Counted from the stretch's first letter, positions 47,011 through 55,649 are shown. The stretch: 64,000 nucleotides of DNA from Streptomyces pacificus (GCF_011766325.1 NZ_BLLG01000001.1:496001-560000); one strand, 5' to 3'. Program-made: numbers and translations. Notes: generated from the sequence alone by a model not told the origin.

Positions 47011-49692
47011 GAGGAAGACGAGGAGGCGGTGTGGTCGGGCAGCTGGGTCTCCCAGCGACTCGGCGTGGAGCTCGTCGGCGGCGACGGGCTGAAGAAACTG
47101 CTCGGCCTGGCCCTGCGGCGCAACCCGAAGCGAGCGCACCTGCTCGTGTCACACGTACTCGGCAAGCATGTGCCGCAGAAGCCGTCCGTCGTATACGGCC
47201 ACGGATACCGGCTCGGCCTGCGCGTCCGCGACATACTCGGGCGCGAAGAGGCCGCGCGGGCCGTCGTCCTCGGCTACGCGGAGACGGCCACCGGCCTCGG
47301 TCACTCGGTCGCCGACGGCCTGGCCCTCGCGCCGTACCTCCACTCCACCCGCCGCCCCGTCGACGGTGTCGGCCCGGCCGGCGGCTTCGAGGAGTCCCAC
47401 TCGCACGCCACCTCGCACCTGCTGCTGCCCGAGGACCCGGGGCTGCTGGCCGGAGAGGGACCGCTGGTCCTGGTGGACGACGAGTTCTCCACGGGGAACA
47501 CCGTGCTCAACACCATCCGCGACCTCCACGCCCGCCGTCCTCGCGGCCGGTACGTCGTCGTCGCCCTCGTCGACATGCGCTCGGCCGAGGACCTGGGCCG
47601 GCTGGACGTCTTCGCCCGGGAGATCGGCACCCGTATCGACCTGGTGGCCCACGCCCGCGGCACGATCAGCCTCCCGGAGGGCGTCCTCGCCAGGGGCCGG
47701 GCCCTGGTCGCGGCTCACGAGGGCGAAGGCACGGCCCCGGCCACGGCACCCGTGGCCGCCCCGGTGCCTGCCCGGCCGGCCCCGGGGCGCACCCGATCGC
47801 GTGTCGTACGCGTGGACCTCGGCTGGCCCGCGGGCGTTCCCGACGGAGGCCGGCACGGCTTCACGCCCGCGCACCGCGCCGAGCTGGAGGCGGCCCTGCC
47901 GGCCATGGCGCGCCGCGTCGCGGAAGCCCTCGAGGGCAACCGACCGGCGGAGTTCGGCAGGCCCCGGCCGCACCCGGCCGGGGGCCCGGCTGAGCCCTGC
48001 GGAGCCCCGCCGACCCCGGCCCTGGCCGCCGCGGTGCCGGAAACGAACGGCTCCACGAAGGTCCTCGTACTCGGCTTCGAGGAACTGATGTACGCGCCGC
48101 TGCGACTCGCGCTCGAACTGGAGCGCAGCAGCGGCACCCGCGAGGTGCGCTACTCGACGACGACAAGGTCCCCCGTACTGGCCGTCGACGACCCGGGCTA
48201 CGCGATACGCACCAGGCTGGTCTTCCCCGCCCACGACGGACCGGCCGACGGGCCGGGCGAGCGATACGCCTACAACGTTGCCGGTGGAGGCTTCGACGCG
48301 GTCGTCGCCGTCGTGGACTCGGCAGCCGACACGGCCGCCCTGCACGCACCGGGCGGACTCCTCGCACAGCTCGCCGCGCACATACCGCACGTCGTACTCG
48401 CCGTCGTCCCCGGCTACCTGCCCGCCGGCCGCGCACCTGCGGATGGTCTTCCCGCCGGCCGCGGGCCCGCCGGCGCCCCAACCGCCGCCCGCGCACCCGG
48501 CCCCGGAAAGGAACCCATGCTGTCCGAGCCGCTTCGCGGACCCGAGTTCTCCTCCTACGCGCCCGACGAGGTCGGCTGGCTGCTCCAGGACCTCTCGGAC
48601 GTCGAACTCGAGGCGCCCACCGAGGAGCGCGAGGAGGCGATACAGAGCGGCGGCGCGCACTACGCCGAATCGCTGCCCGTCGAGTACCAGCCGAGTGACG
48701 CGTACCAGGCACTGTTCCACACCGCCCTGGAGACCTCCGCCGCCCGGATCGCCCGCGCCGTGGGAGCCGTCACCGGCACCGTCCTCGCCGAGCACCGGCA
48801 GCGCCACCGCTCCGGCACCCCGCTCCGCGAACGCCGCCCCGTGCTGGTGTCGCTGGCCCGCGCCGGAACACCCGTCGGAGTGCTGATGCGCCGCTGGGCC
48901 CGTCACCGCCACGGCCTGGACCTGCCCCACTACACCGTCTCCATCGTCCGCGGCCGCGGTATCGACGCCAACGCGCTGCGCTGGATCGCGGCCCACCACG
49001 ACCCGGCCGATGTCGTGTTCGTCGACGGCTGGACCGGCAAGGGAGCCATCACCCGTGAACTGACCGCCGCGCTCGGCGGGTTCGACGGCTTCGTCCCGGA
49101 GATCGCGGTCCTCGCCGACCCCGGCGGCTGCGTCCGGACGTACGGCACCCGCGAGGACTTCCTCATCCCCTCCGCCTGCCTCAACTCCACGGTGTCCGGG
49201 CTGGTCTCGCGCACGGTGCTGCGCACCGACCTGGTCGGGCCGCACGACTTCCACGGCGCGAAGTACTACCGCGAACTGGCCGCCGCCGACGTGTCCGGAC
49301 GCTTCCTCGACACCGTCGAGGCCTGCTTCGACGACGTGGCCGGGGCCGTCGACGACGACGTGAACCACCTGCTCGCCGAGGACCGCGCGCCCACCTGGGC
49401 CGGCTGGGCGGCGGTGGAACGGATCAGCGAGGACTACGGCATCCACGACGTCAACCTCGTCAAGCCCGGCGTCGGCGAGACCACCCGGGTGCTGCTGCGC
49501 CGCGTCCCCTGGAGAATCCTGGCCAGGCGCGGCGCGGGCGCCGACCTGGACCACGTGCGGCTGCTCGCGGAGCAGCGCGGCGTACCCGTCGAGGAGGCCG
49601 ACGGCCTGCCCTACAGCTGCGTCGGCCTGATCCACCCCCGCTTCACCAGAGGAGCGACCGGTGCGGACGGAAAGGCGGTGGCCACGCTGTGA
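46957..49692 (+). CDS. Phosphoribosyltransferase-TRSP-StiP fusion of Ter system
   Basis: A 911-residue fusion. The N-terminal type I PRTase domain has the PRPP loop VLVDDEFSTGNTV near residue 170; the TRSP domain shows its signature TTTRSPV near residue 401; from about residue 521 a StiP/PF11202-type second PRTase-like domain follows (SLARAGTPVGVLMRR, VVFVDGWTGKGAI near 687). In other bacteria these are often separate genes. The start is uncertain: ATG 46957 lies after AAGGAG and four more ATGs follow within a 12-base repeat. The stop overlaps the HAD gene (GTGA). Confidence 0.85.
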   Translation: MREHMREHMNEAMNEAMGEEDEEAVWSGSWVSQRLGVELVGGDGLKKLLGLALRRNPKRAHLLVSHVLGKHVPQKPSVVYGHGYRLGLRVRDILGREEAARAVVLGYAETATGLGHSVADGLALAPYLHSTRRPVDGVGPAGGFEESHSHATSHLLLPEDPGLLAGEGPLVLVDDEFSTGNTVLNTIRDLHARRPRGRYVVVALVDMRSAEDLGRLDVFAREIGTRIDLVAHARGTISLPEGVLARGRALVAAHEGEGTAPATAPVAAPVPARPAPGRTRSRVVRVDLGWPAGVPDGGRHGFTPAHRAELEAALPAMARRVAEALEGNRPAEFGRPRPHPAGGPAEPCGAPPTPALAAAVPETNGSTKVLVLGFEELMYAPLRLALELERSSGTREVRYSTTTRSPVLAVDDPGYAIRTRLVFPAHDGPADGPGERYAYNVAGGGFDAVVAVVDSAADTAALHAPGGLLAQLAAHIPHVVLAVVPGYLPAGRAPADGLPAGRGPAGAPTAARAPGPGKEPMLSEPLRGPEFSSYAPDEVGWLLQDLSDVELEAPTEEREEAIQSGGAHYAESLPVEYQPSDAYQALFHTALETSAARIARAVGAVTGTVLAEHRQRHRSGTPLRERRPVLVSLARAGTPVGVLMRRWARHRHGLDLPHYTVSIVRGRGIDANALRWIAAHHDPADVVFVDGWTGKGAITRELTAALGGFDGFVPEIAVLADPGGCVRTYGTREDFLIPSACLNSTVSGLVSRTVLRTDLVGPHDFHGAKYYRELAAADVSGRFLDTVEACFDDVAGAVDDDVNHLLAEDRAPTWAGWAAVERISEDYGIHDVNLVKPGVGETTRVLLRRVPWRILARRGAGADLDHVRLLAEQRGVPVEEADGLPYSCVGLIHPRFTRGATGADGKAVATL

Positions 49693-50555
49693 CCTCCCTG
49701 ATCACCAGTGACCTCGACCGGACACTGATCTACTCCGCGGCCGCACTGCAGCTGACCGTGCCCGACCCCCTGGCGCCCCGGCTGCTGTGCGTCGAGGTGT
49801 ACGAGAGCAAGCCGCTGTCGTACATGACGGAGGCCGCCGCCGCCCTGCTCGGCGAACTCGTCGGCGACGCGGTCTTCGTACCTGCGACGACCCGCACCCG
49901 CCGGCAGTACGCCAGGATCCGGCTCCCCGGCCCCGCCCCCCGGTACGCGATCTGCGCCAACGGCGGCCATCTGCTGGTCGACGGCGAGTCCGACCGCGAC
50001 TGGCAGCGCGCGGTGGCCGCCAGACTCGCGGACGAGTGCGCCTCCCTCGCCGAGGTCCGCGCCCATCTGCTCGACGCGGCGGACCCGGCCTGGCTGCTCA
50101 AGGAGCGGGTCGCCGAGGATCTCTTCGCCTATCTCGTCGTGGAGCGCTCGCTCCTCCCGGAAGACTGGACCAGGGAACTCTCCGCCTGGGCGGAGACGAA
50201 GGGCTGGACGGTCTCCCTTCAGGGGCGCAAGGTCTACGCCGTACCGAAGCCGCTCACCAAGAGCGCGGCCGTCCGCGAACTCGTGCGGCGCACCGGAGCC
50301 GAGCGCGTGCTCGCGGCGGGAGACTCGCTCCTCGACGCCGATCTGCTGCTGACCGCAGACCACGCCTGGCGTCCCGGTCACGGCGAACTCGCCGACACCG
50401 GATGGGCACCGCAGCAGGTGACCGCCCTTGAGGAGCAGGGGGTCGCGGCGGGTGAGGAGATCCTGCGCCGGTTCACGGCGATGGTCACGCACGAGGGGCG
50501 CGGGGTGACGGGGCCGGTGCGCGGGGTGACGGAAGCAGGGCGGGGCGTGGCGTGA
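49689..50555 (+). CDS. HAD family hydrolase (Ter-associated)
   Basis: A 288-residue haloacid-dehalogenase phosphatase. The catalytic motif SDLDRTLIYS gives the nucleophile Asp8 and acid/base Asp10; motif III Lys is in KPLTKSAA and the final acidic pair in AGDSLLDADLL. Type-C2-like cap. It is translationally coupled to the PRTase fusion. In the Ter pathway it probably removes a phosphate from the nucleotide-like product. Confidence 0.88.
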   Translation: MTSLITSDLDRTLIYSAAALQLTVPDPLAPRLLCVEVYESKPLSYMTEAAAALLGELVGDAVFVPATTRTRRQYARIRLPGPAPRYAICANGGHLLVDGESDRDWQRAVAARLADECASLAEVRAHLLDAADPAWLLKERVAEDLFAYLVVERSLLPEDWTRELSAWAETKGWTVSLQGRKVYAVPKPLTKSAAVRELVRRTGAERVLAAGDSLLDADLLLTADHAWRPGHGELADTGWAPQQVTALEEQGVAAGEEILRRFTAMVTHEGRGVTGPVRGVTEAGRGVA

Positions 50556-50670
50556 AGGGGAGGACGGCGGGGGCTTCCGCCGGCCGGGGGGCGAGACGGG
50601 GCCGGCGGGGATCCCGGGGCGAAGGCCGGGCAGGAACCGACTCAGCCGATACGGGCTTACACCCTTCCTC

Positions 50671-50719
50671 AGCCCTCAGCCCTCAGCCCTCAGCCCTCAG
50701 CTCTCAGCCGTCAGCCCTC
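50671..50719. repeat. Seven tandem 7-bp repeats
   Basis: AGCCCTC is repeated seven times with two variant copies (AGCTCTC, AGCCGTC) just downstream of the zinc-ribbon gene stop. Confidence 0.9.
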
Positions 50720-50732
50720 GGTCGGCTGTCGT

Positions 50733-50954
50733 TCAGCCGCAGCAGCCGCCACCGCAGCAGCCGCCACCGCCGCCACCGCCGGCCGTCGCAGGCACCGGCC
50801 CCGTGCTCGTCCCGCCCACGGAGACCGCCGAGAGCAGCTTCACGGTGTCGTCGTGCCCGGCGGGGCAGGGTGCGGGAGCTGAGGACTGGGCCATCGGCCG
50901 ACTCAACTCGAAGGTGTTGTCGCAGGTACGGCAGCGGTACTCGTATCGGGGCAT
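50733..50954 (-). CDS. FmdB-type zinc ribbon protein
   Basis: A 73-residue protein with the FmdB/CxxC_CxxC_SSSS signature: MPRYEYRCRTCDNTFELSRP, then CPAGHDDTVKLLS. A glycine-rich, Cys-containing tail ends GGGCCGGGCCG. The zinc ribbon is cytosolic; the Cys pairs in the tail may bind additional metal. The role of the family is unclear. Confidence 0.88.
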   Translation of the reverse strand: MPRYEYRCRTCDNTFELSRPMAQSSAPAPCPAGHDDTVKLLSAVSVGGTSTGPVPATAGGGGGGGCCGGGCCG

Positions 50955-50963
50955 GGGGACAGG

Positions 50964-51578
50964 TTAGCCGGGCCGTCGTTCCTGGCGACCGGACTCCGAA
51001 CCCTCCCGCGGCAGCATCCGCTCCGCCTGCATCCGCTCCGCCTGCATCCGCTCCTCCCGCGCCGCCTCCTCCGGGTGGCGGGCCTTCCAGTAGGGATTGT
51101 CGTGGGGGAGCGTGCTGCTCACCCGTCCGTACATGCCGAACCACATCAGCATGATCCCCACGACGAAGCTGAAGAGCACGTTCTGGATGCGGAAGTTGAG
51201 GAAGTTGGCGCCGGTGTCCAGCAGGCCCAGGTTCACGAAGCCGCTGAAGACGAACAGGATGCCGAGCACCATGTTCAGCGTGGAGGCGAAGTTCCCGCCG
51301 ATGACCATGCCGACGAACAGCAGCAGTCCGACACAGATGGACAGCACGCTCAGCGCACCGTTGGTGCTCAGGCCCGCGATGGTGGCGTCGCCCGTGTCGA
51401 AGAAGCTCAGGTTGCGTGTCAGCCCGAGGGTCCCGAACACCAGCAGGATCAGACCCATGAGACCGGCGCCGTAGCGGTAGACCTTGTTGAGTTTGTGGTC
51501 CAGGGGCAGGTGCTCGTTCAGGGCGACGGGCCCGCCTCCGCGGTGCCGGGTGTCCTGCGATGCGTTGGTGGATGCCAT
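50964..51578 (-). CDS. DUF4383 membrane protein
   Basis: A 204-residue protein with four transmembrane helices between residues 33 and 160 (LMGLILLVFGTLGLTRN and following), typical of DUF4383. The tail has the repeat MQAER twice, encoded by an 18-base direct repeat (51020-51055). ATG 51578 follows GGGAGG. Function unknown. Confidence 0.85.
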   Translation of the reverse strand: MASTNASQDTRHRGGGPVALNEHLPLDHKLNKVYRYGAGLMGLILLVFGTLGLTRNLSFFDTGDATIAGLSTNGALSVLSICVGLLLFVGMVIGGNFASTLNMVLGILFVFSGFVNLGLLDTGANFLNFRIQNVLFSFVVGIMLMWFGMYGRVSSTLPHDNPYWKARHPEEAAREERMQAERMQAERMLPREGSESGRQERRPG

Positions 51579-51708
51579 GGCGGCCTCCCTTGGCCGTGCG
51601 TATCTCCCTACAGGATCCGCCCGCCGCGGCACCCGGACAAACGGGATCCCGCGCACGCCTTCGAAGGCGTGACCGCGCATGCGCTGAACGTCACCGGCAA
51701 GTGGGGCG

Positions 51709-53079
51709 TCACGCGGCCGGACCGCGGTCGCCGCGGATCAGGCCCACGACGCCGGCCACGGTCTGCCGCACCGCTTCTAGCTCGGTCAGAAAGTGCCAGT
51801 AGTCGGGGTGGCGTCCCTCAAGACCGGAGACGGCCCGATCGAGCCGGGCAACGGAGTCGTCCAGAGGGCGCGCATGCCGCGGATCAGGTGTGTTGCGGCC
51901 TGCCATGGCCAGGCGCTGGGCGTCGCGGATGGCGAACCGGGTGCGCTGGATCTCCTGCTCCGGGTCCCCGGCGACGGCGTCGAGTCGCCGCAGCCGGTCA
52001 CCGGCGGCCGAGACGGCCTCGTCGATGCCGTTCAGCAGGGCCCGGACCGTGGTGAGGAGGGCCGTGGCATCGGGCCAGCGCTGCTCGTCCCGTGCCCTGG
52101 CCGCTTCCTTGAGTTTCTCCTCGGCACGCCGCATGTCCTCGGCGGCCTGGGCGGGAACGGGCTGCAGGTCCTGCCAGCAGGCGGCGGTGAAGCGCCGGCG
52201 CAGCTCGCTGAGGACGGGTTCGACGCCCTCCGTGCGGGTGGTGAGGGCCTGAGCACGGGTACGCAGCGACACCAGGCGCTTGTCGATCTCGGCCGCGCGT
52301 TCCGGAAGTCGCCCGGCCTCGGTCCGGATCGTCTCGGCCTCCCGTGCCACCTGGTCGGCGCGCTGCAGCGTCTCGGTCACGCCGTGCCGGCCGGCACCCT
52401 CGTTGAGCCTGGTCAGCTCGGGGGCGAGGGCGGCGAGCCGGGCGGCCAGGTCGTCCGCGCGCATACCGGAGGCGCGCACCGCGTCAAGGGCGTTGCTCGC
52501 CGAGAGCAGGGCCTGCCGGGCCCGTTCCACCGCGGGGGCGAGCCGGGCCAGCTGGGTTTCCGCCTTCTCCAGCAGCGGCCCGAGGCCGTGCGCGAACCGG
52601 TCCAGCTCGCCCCTGACCCGCACCAGCGCGTCCTTCGCCCCGGTCAGGTCCCTGCGCGCACGCGCCGCCGAAGAGGGGTCCAGCTCGTCACGGTCAAGTT
52701 CGTGCGCGTCGACGGCGGTGATGTATGCGTGGCTGACCTCGTCGATCCGGTGTCCCAGCGCGGTGAACTCCTCGACCGCGCGGAGGGCGCCCGAAGAGCT
52801 GTCGACGGCAGCGATCGTCTCGATGGAGATCCGCAGGTCGCGCTGCGCGGTGTCCAAGTCGTAGAACGCCGCAGCGGCGGCGTCCTTCGCGGCCTGCGCG
52901 TCGGCCCGGCGGCTCTCGCCACGGCCGCCGAACCACCGTCGCGTCCCGCCTCCGGCGAACGCGGCCGGGAGTCCGGCGACCACCAAAGGCAACGGCATCA
53001 GCACCAGTGCGGCCATGTCGCGCACGGCGACTGCTCTCGCCCTCGCTCCTGCGCGGGGCCGTGCGCGTGTCGCCGTCAC
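51709..53079 (-). CDS. Coiled-coil protein with one N-terminal membrane segment
   Basis: A 456-residue protein. A hydrophobic segment at residues 22-42 (MAALVLMPLPLVVAGLPAAFA) is followed by long Ala/Arg/Leu/Glu heptad-like helices over nearly the whole length, so an extended coiled coil or helical bundle is likely. No enzyme motif is seen. The segment may be a membrane anchor or signal. It resembles the helical C-terminal part of some TPM-type proteins but lacks the TPM domain. GTG 53079 follows GGGAGAGG. Confidence 0.75.
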   Translation of the reverse strand: MTATRARPRAGARARAVAVRDMAALVLMPLPLVVAGLPAAFAGGGTRRWFGGRGESRRADAQAAKDAAAAAFYDLDTAQRDLRISIETIAAVDSSSGALRAVEEFTALGHRIDEVSHAYITAVDAHELDRDELDPSSAARARRDLTGAKDALVRVRGELDRFAHGLGPLLEKAETQLARLAPAVERARQALLSASNALDAVRASGMRADDLAARLAALAPELTRLNEGAGRHGVTETLQRADQVAREAETIRTEAGRLPERAAEIDKRLVSLRTRAQALTTRTEGVEPVLSELRRRFTAACWQDLQPVPAQAAEDMRRAEEKLKEAARARDEQRWPDATALLTTVRALLNGIDEAVSAAGDRLRRLDAVAGDPEQEIQRTRFAIRDAQRLAMAGRNTPDPRHARPLDDSVARLDRAVSGLEGRHPDYWHFLTELEAVRQTVAGVVGLIRGDRGPAA

Positions 53080-53494
53080 ATCCCTCTCCCGTGCCGTGTC
53101 CGTCCTGCCGGTTCATTCTCCCACTGGGTAAGGACGAACACACGAGCCTGATAGTTCACAGTTCAGGAGGCAATCCTGCGGACGCGCTCACGCAACGCGA
53201 GGCTCGTGGACCGCAGTGGCGCCGCGGCGCCACTGCTCCCTCCCCGCGACGGGTCCCCTTCTTCCACCGGACTCCCGCCGCTGCACCGGGCGCGGGCCCT
53301 GCCGCACCGCCTTGCCCCCCGGCCGCTCCCCGCGGGCGGAGTGACCGACCCTGCCTCCGCCTCCCCGCGCAGCGCCGGCCGGCGGCTCGCGCCGGACGCC
53401 CCCGGGGCCCGCCCACCCCGCTCACCATGGAGTTCCCATGCGATCTGGTTTGCGGCACCCACCCCGGGGCCATGTAGGCTGTTGCCTCATTCTC
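53080..53494. other. Gap upstream of tRNA-Val
   Basis: 415 bases with no supported gene. It holds the promoter of the leftward coiled-coil gene and the tRNA promoter. Most of 53210-53420 has ordinary GC-rich composition. Confidence 0.5.
53450..53480 (+). promoter_or_regulatory. Promoter of tRNA-Val
   Basis: TTGCGG (53450-53455) and TAGGCT (53475-53480) with a 19-base spacer lie 14 bases before the mature tRNA start. The region is the expected place for the tRNA promoter. Confidence 0.5.
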
Positions 53495-53566
53495 GGGTGC
53501 GTAGCTCAGGGGTAGAGCGCTGCTCTTACAAAGCAGATGTCGGCGGTTCGAAACCGTCCGCGCCCA
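53495..53566 (+). tRNA. tRNA-Val (anticodon TAC)
   Basis: A complete cloverleaf: acceptor GGGTGCG/CGCGCCC, D stem GCTC/GAGC, anticodon stem CTGCT/AGCAG with loop CTTACAA (anticodon TAC at 53527-53529), T arm GGCGG-TTCGAAA-CCGTC. The discriminator base is A and CCA is not encoded. Phage genes begin after it, so its 3' end is probably the attachment site. Confidence 0.97.
53536..53566 (+). other. Putative left attachment site (attL) region
   Basis: Phage integrases usually recombine within the tRNA 3' half (T arm and acceptor), leaving an intact tRNA on one side. Gene content changes from chromosomal to phage type right of here. The core cannot be delimited because the partner site is outside the window; placement is inference. 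Confidence 0.4.
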
Positions 53567-53593
53567 CCGCGTTGACCAGTTATCTGGTCGACA

Positions 53594-53630
53594 AAGGCCC
53601 AGGTCAGAGTGCATGCTCTGCCTGGGCCTT
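53594..53630 (+). terminator. Terminator after tRNA-Val
   Basis: AAGGCCCAGG and CCTGGGCCTT pair perfectly, with an inner CAGAG/CTCTG extension. A smaller hairpin GACCAG-TTAT-CTGGTC (53574-53589) lies just upstream. Confidence 0.75.
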
Positions 53631-53754
53631 ACGCGTCTCCCTACAGCTTGACCACAGTCTCACTACGCACTCACCCAGGCTCGCTACGTAGGTTCGTCTC
53701 CCAAAAATCTCCTAGCGGATCATGAGTATCCGAGCAGGTGGGTGCGTATAGAGC

Positions 53755-53789
53755 GGCGACCCCCCTCCGCGATCTAGAGGGGGGTCGCC
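53755..53789. terminator. Strong bidirectional terminator
   Basis: A perfect 13-bp stem (GGCGACCCCCCTC / GAGGGGGGTCGCC) with a nine-base loop. It insulates the tRNA side from the leftward small ORF at 53818. Confidence 0.75.
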
Positions 53790-53817
53790 TTGCGTCGAGA
53801 GCACGTGGCTGTGGGCC

Positions 53818-53934
53818 CTAATCACTGCCGGCGCTGCCCTTGACGCGCCTGGGGGTGACCGTCTCCTTGCCGGGTGGTGGAGGGGGCAACCGGTAGTTCA
53901 CCCCATCGGGTGGACGCTTGTTCGATTTCTGCAC
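53818..53934 (-). CDS. Possible 38-residue phage-element protein
   Basis: GTG 53934 opens a 38-codon frame (start MQKSNKRPPDGVNYRLPPPP) with sensible codon usage, ending TAG before a strong terminator. A TAGGCG/TAGCGT-like sequence directly upstream suggests a leaderless transcript. No family is recognised; it might also be a relic. Confidence 0.35.
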   Translation of the reverse strand: MQKSNKRPPDGVNYRLPPPPPGKETVTPRRVKGSAGSD

Positions 53935-54068
53935 GCTACGCCTAGCCTCGCGGCATACGCCATACCGTCGTGAGGCTGGCCAGCGGCCTGCGCCGTGGGG
54001 TCTTCACCTTCTCTACGGGGGGACGCGGTCCGTCCGTCGCGCCTATTTCATGATCAGGAAATGCCGCA

Positions 54069-54185
54069 GTGGGGATCTCCATCGACACAATCCGACGCAT
54101 CGAGTCCGGCCGAGAGATCAAGATCAGCCACTTGTTCGCGATCGCCCGCGCACTGGACATCCACCCCGCTGACCTCCTCAGGTAA
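54069..54185 (+). pseudogene. Truncated XRE-family helix-turn-helix
   Basis: The 38-residue frame (ISIDTIRRIESGREIKIS then HLFAIARALDIHPADLLR) matches the recognition helix and the last two helices of an XRE/Cro domain, but the first helices (LRxxRxxxGLSQxxLA) are missing: the frame is closed by a TGA at 54051 upstream. GTG 54069 could still initiate a mini-protein. It is probably a remnant of a prophage repressor. Confidence 0.6.
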
Positions 54186-54387
54186 GGGGTTACGGCGTTA
54201 GCGTTCCTGACGCCATTGCCCTTCGGCAAGCGTTTTGAGTACAGAACTCCAGTTCGGTTTTGGCTCGCGGTCAACTCCTCCACCGTCTAGCGCCGTGACC
54301 TGCGGTGTTGTGGGTCGGCAGGCGTTGTGCTGGTTCGATGCCGGGCTTGCCGCCCGCCCTGGTCCGCCGTCCGGGGCGGGTGGCAGC

Positions 54388-54612
54388 TCACGGGGTGGCG
54401 GCTTTCGCGGCCCGGTACGCCTGCCGCAGGCCGGCGGCCTCGTCGCAGTCGACGCTCGTCTCGCGGCAGGGCCGGCAGGTTTCGGTGTGGGTGATGAAGG
54501 CGCGGTAGGCGGTGAGGAGCGCGAGTTGCCCGGCGTCGACCTGGGCGCGTAAGGCGCGCTCGAGGGGCCAGCCGTCTGGGTTCTTGGCGCTGGTGGCTCT
54601 ATCGTCCGCCAT
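54388..54612 (-). CDS. Small Cys-containing phage/mobile-element protein
   Basis: A 74-residue soluble protein (start MADDRATSAKNPDGWPLERA) with a CRPCRETSVDC cluster that could bind zinc. Comparable short proteins are frequent in Streptomyces prophages and integrative elements. It is transcribed divergently from the GntR gene. Confidence 0.6.
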   Translation of the reverse strand: MADDRATSAKNPDGWPLERALRAQVDAGQLALLTAYRAFITHTETCRPCRETSVDCDEAAGLRQAYRAAKAATP

Positions 54613-54765
54613 GGCGACTCCTGCTAGTCGTCCGCGCCCCGGGGCCGGTGACACGGCCGCCGGGGTCCTTCTGTGCAGCGTACCGTCTTGTATCGCTACG
54701 TATGCGCTCGTGCCGGGACGTATCTCAACGGGCCGGTTCGTTCCCCCGCCCATAGCGTCGTGACC

Positions 54766-55026
54766 ATGGACTTTGATCCGGATGCGGAGATCGACCACGA
54801 GGGGCCGGTGACCCCGTACCAGCAGCTGGCGGGGATCCTGCGGGCCCGGATCGCCCGCGGGGACTGGCAGCCGGGTAGGGCGATCGCGTCGGAGACGTCG
54901 CTGGTGCAGCAGTACGGTCTGGCCCGGTCCACGGTGCGGCGCGCAGTCGCCGTCCTGGTTGAGGAAGGCGCCGTGTTCACCGTGCCGCAGCGCGGCACGT
55001 ATGTCGCGGAGAAGACGGAGGGCTGA
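54766..55026 (+). CDS. Short GntR-family regulator
   Basis: An 86-residue protein consisting of a GntR winged helix only (TPYQQLAGILRARIARGDWQ, LARSTVRRAVAVLVEEGAVF) without an effector domain. Such short GntR proteins control prophages and integrative elements of actinomycetes. TAGCGT (54753-54758) lies seven bases upstream of the ATG, consistent with leaderless transcription. Confidence 0.85.
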   Translation: MDFDPDAEIDHEGPVTPYQQLAGILRARIARGDWQPGRAIASETSLVQQYGLARSTVRRAVAVLVEEGAVFTVPQRGTYVAEKTEG

Positions 55027-55030
55027 CATG

Positions 55031-55060
55031 CCGAAGCCCCGCACGATGGCGGGGCTTCGG
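55031..55060. terminator. Bidirectional terminator
   Basis: A perfect 12-bp stem CCGAAGCCCCGC/GCGGGGCTTCGG with loop ACGATG lies between the convergent GntR and Cys-rich genes. Confidence 0.85.
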
Positions 55061-55120
55061 ATACGGTACGGGCGGTGCCCCGGCTGCTTACCTCAGGCGG
55101 GGCGCTTCTGTGTGCGGAGC

Positions 55121-55423
55121 TCAGGCCCAGGTAGAGGGCTCCCAGTTGCCGGACTGGCCGTCTACACAGACGCACGCCTGCGCTCCTTCGGTGCCGGGCT
55201 CGCAGTCGTCGCTGCCGACAGTCGGGCAGTCGTCCCCCTCGTGACAGGCGGGGCAGATCCATCCGGTGCCGCCGCAGCCGTCACGGTCGATCACGTCGTT
55301 GGCCATGTCGGTGCGGCAGGCAGTCGGGATAGGGCGAACCAGGATGGTCTCGGGAGTGTCGTCGAAGACCAGGGTCTTCTCAACCGTAGCTTCGGGGCGG
55401 GTCCTTCGGATGGTGTCGGTCAT
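55121..55423 (-). CDS. Cys-rich phage hypothetical protein
   Basis: A 100-residue acidic protein. The N-terminal half is plain (TDTIRRTRPEATVEKT); the C-terminal half has about eight cysteines (CGGTGWICPACHEGDDC, CEPG, CVCV), suggesting one or two zinc ribbons. It shares the ribosome-binding context GTGAGGACA with the upstream gene, 13 bases away, so both are one operon. Function unknown. Confidence 0.65.
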   Translation of the reverse strand: MTDTIRRTRPEATVEKTLVFDDTPETILVRPIPTACRTDMANDVIDRDGCGGTGWICPACHEGDDCPTVGSDDCEPGTEGAQACVCVDGQSGNWEPSTWA

Positions 55424-55436
55424 GTCAGTGTCCTCA

Positions 55437-55649
55437 CTACTTGTCGGTGACGCGGTCGGCGGCGTCTCGGATCCCCCGCACGTAAGCCGAAGCCGACGTA
55501 TGGGCGAGGTGAGCGTCTTCCTGATCGGCGAACTCGCGCAGGGATGCTGCGATCTCCCCCCTCAGTCCGGCCACAAGTTCGTCGGCCTTGGCCAGCCCGA
55601 CCTTGTCCTTCAGGTAGTGGATGATCTGGTCTTCGGCAGAGATGGCCAT
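55437..55649 (-). CDS. Small helical phage protein
   Basis: A 70-residue acidic helical protein (start MAISAEDQIIHYLKDKVGLA). No motif is recognised. It is transcribed divergently from the gene at 55738 across a region with two palindromes, and is likely repressed with it. Confidence 0.65.
   Translation of the reverse strand: MAISAEDQIIHYLKDKVGLAKADELVAGLRGEIAASLREFADQEDAHLAHTSASAYVRGIRDAADRVTDK

Noticed and set aside
47149..49635. An 828-codon frame opposite the PRTase fusion
   Set aside because: The sense strand carries clear PRTase, TRSP and StiP motifs; the antisense product is low-complexity.
50552..51154. A 200-codon rightward frame after the HAD gene
   Set aside because: It runs through the 7-bp repeats and antisense to the FmdB-like gene; composition is repetitive Ser/Pro/Arg without motifs.
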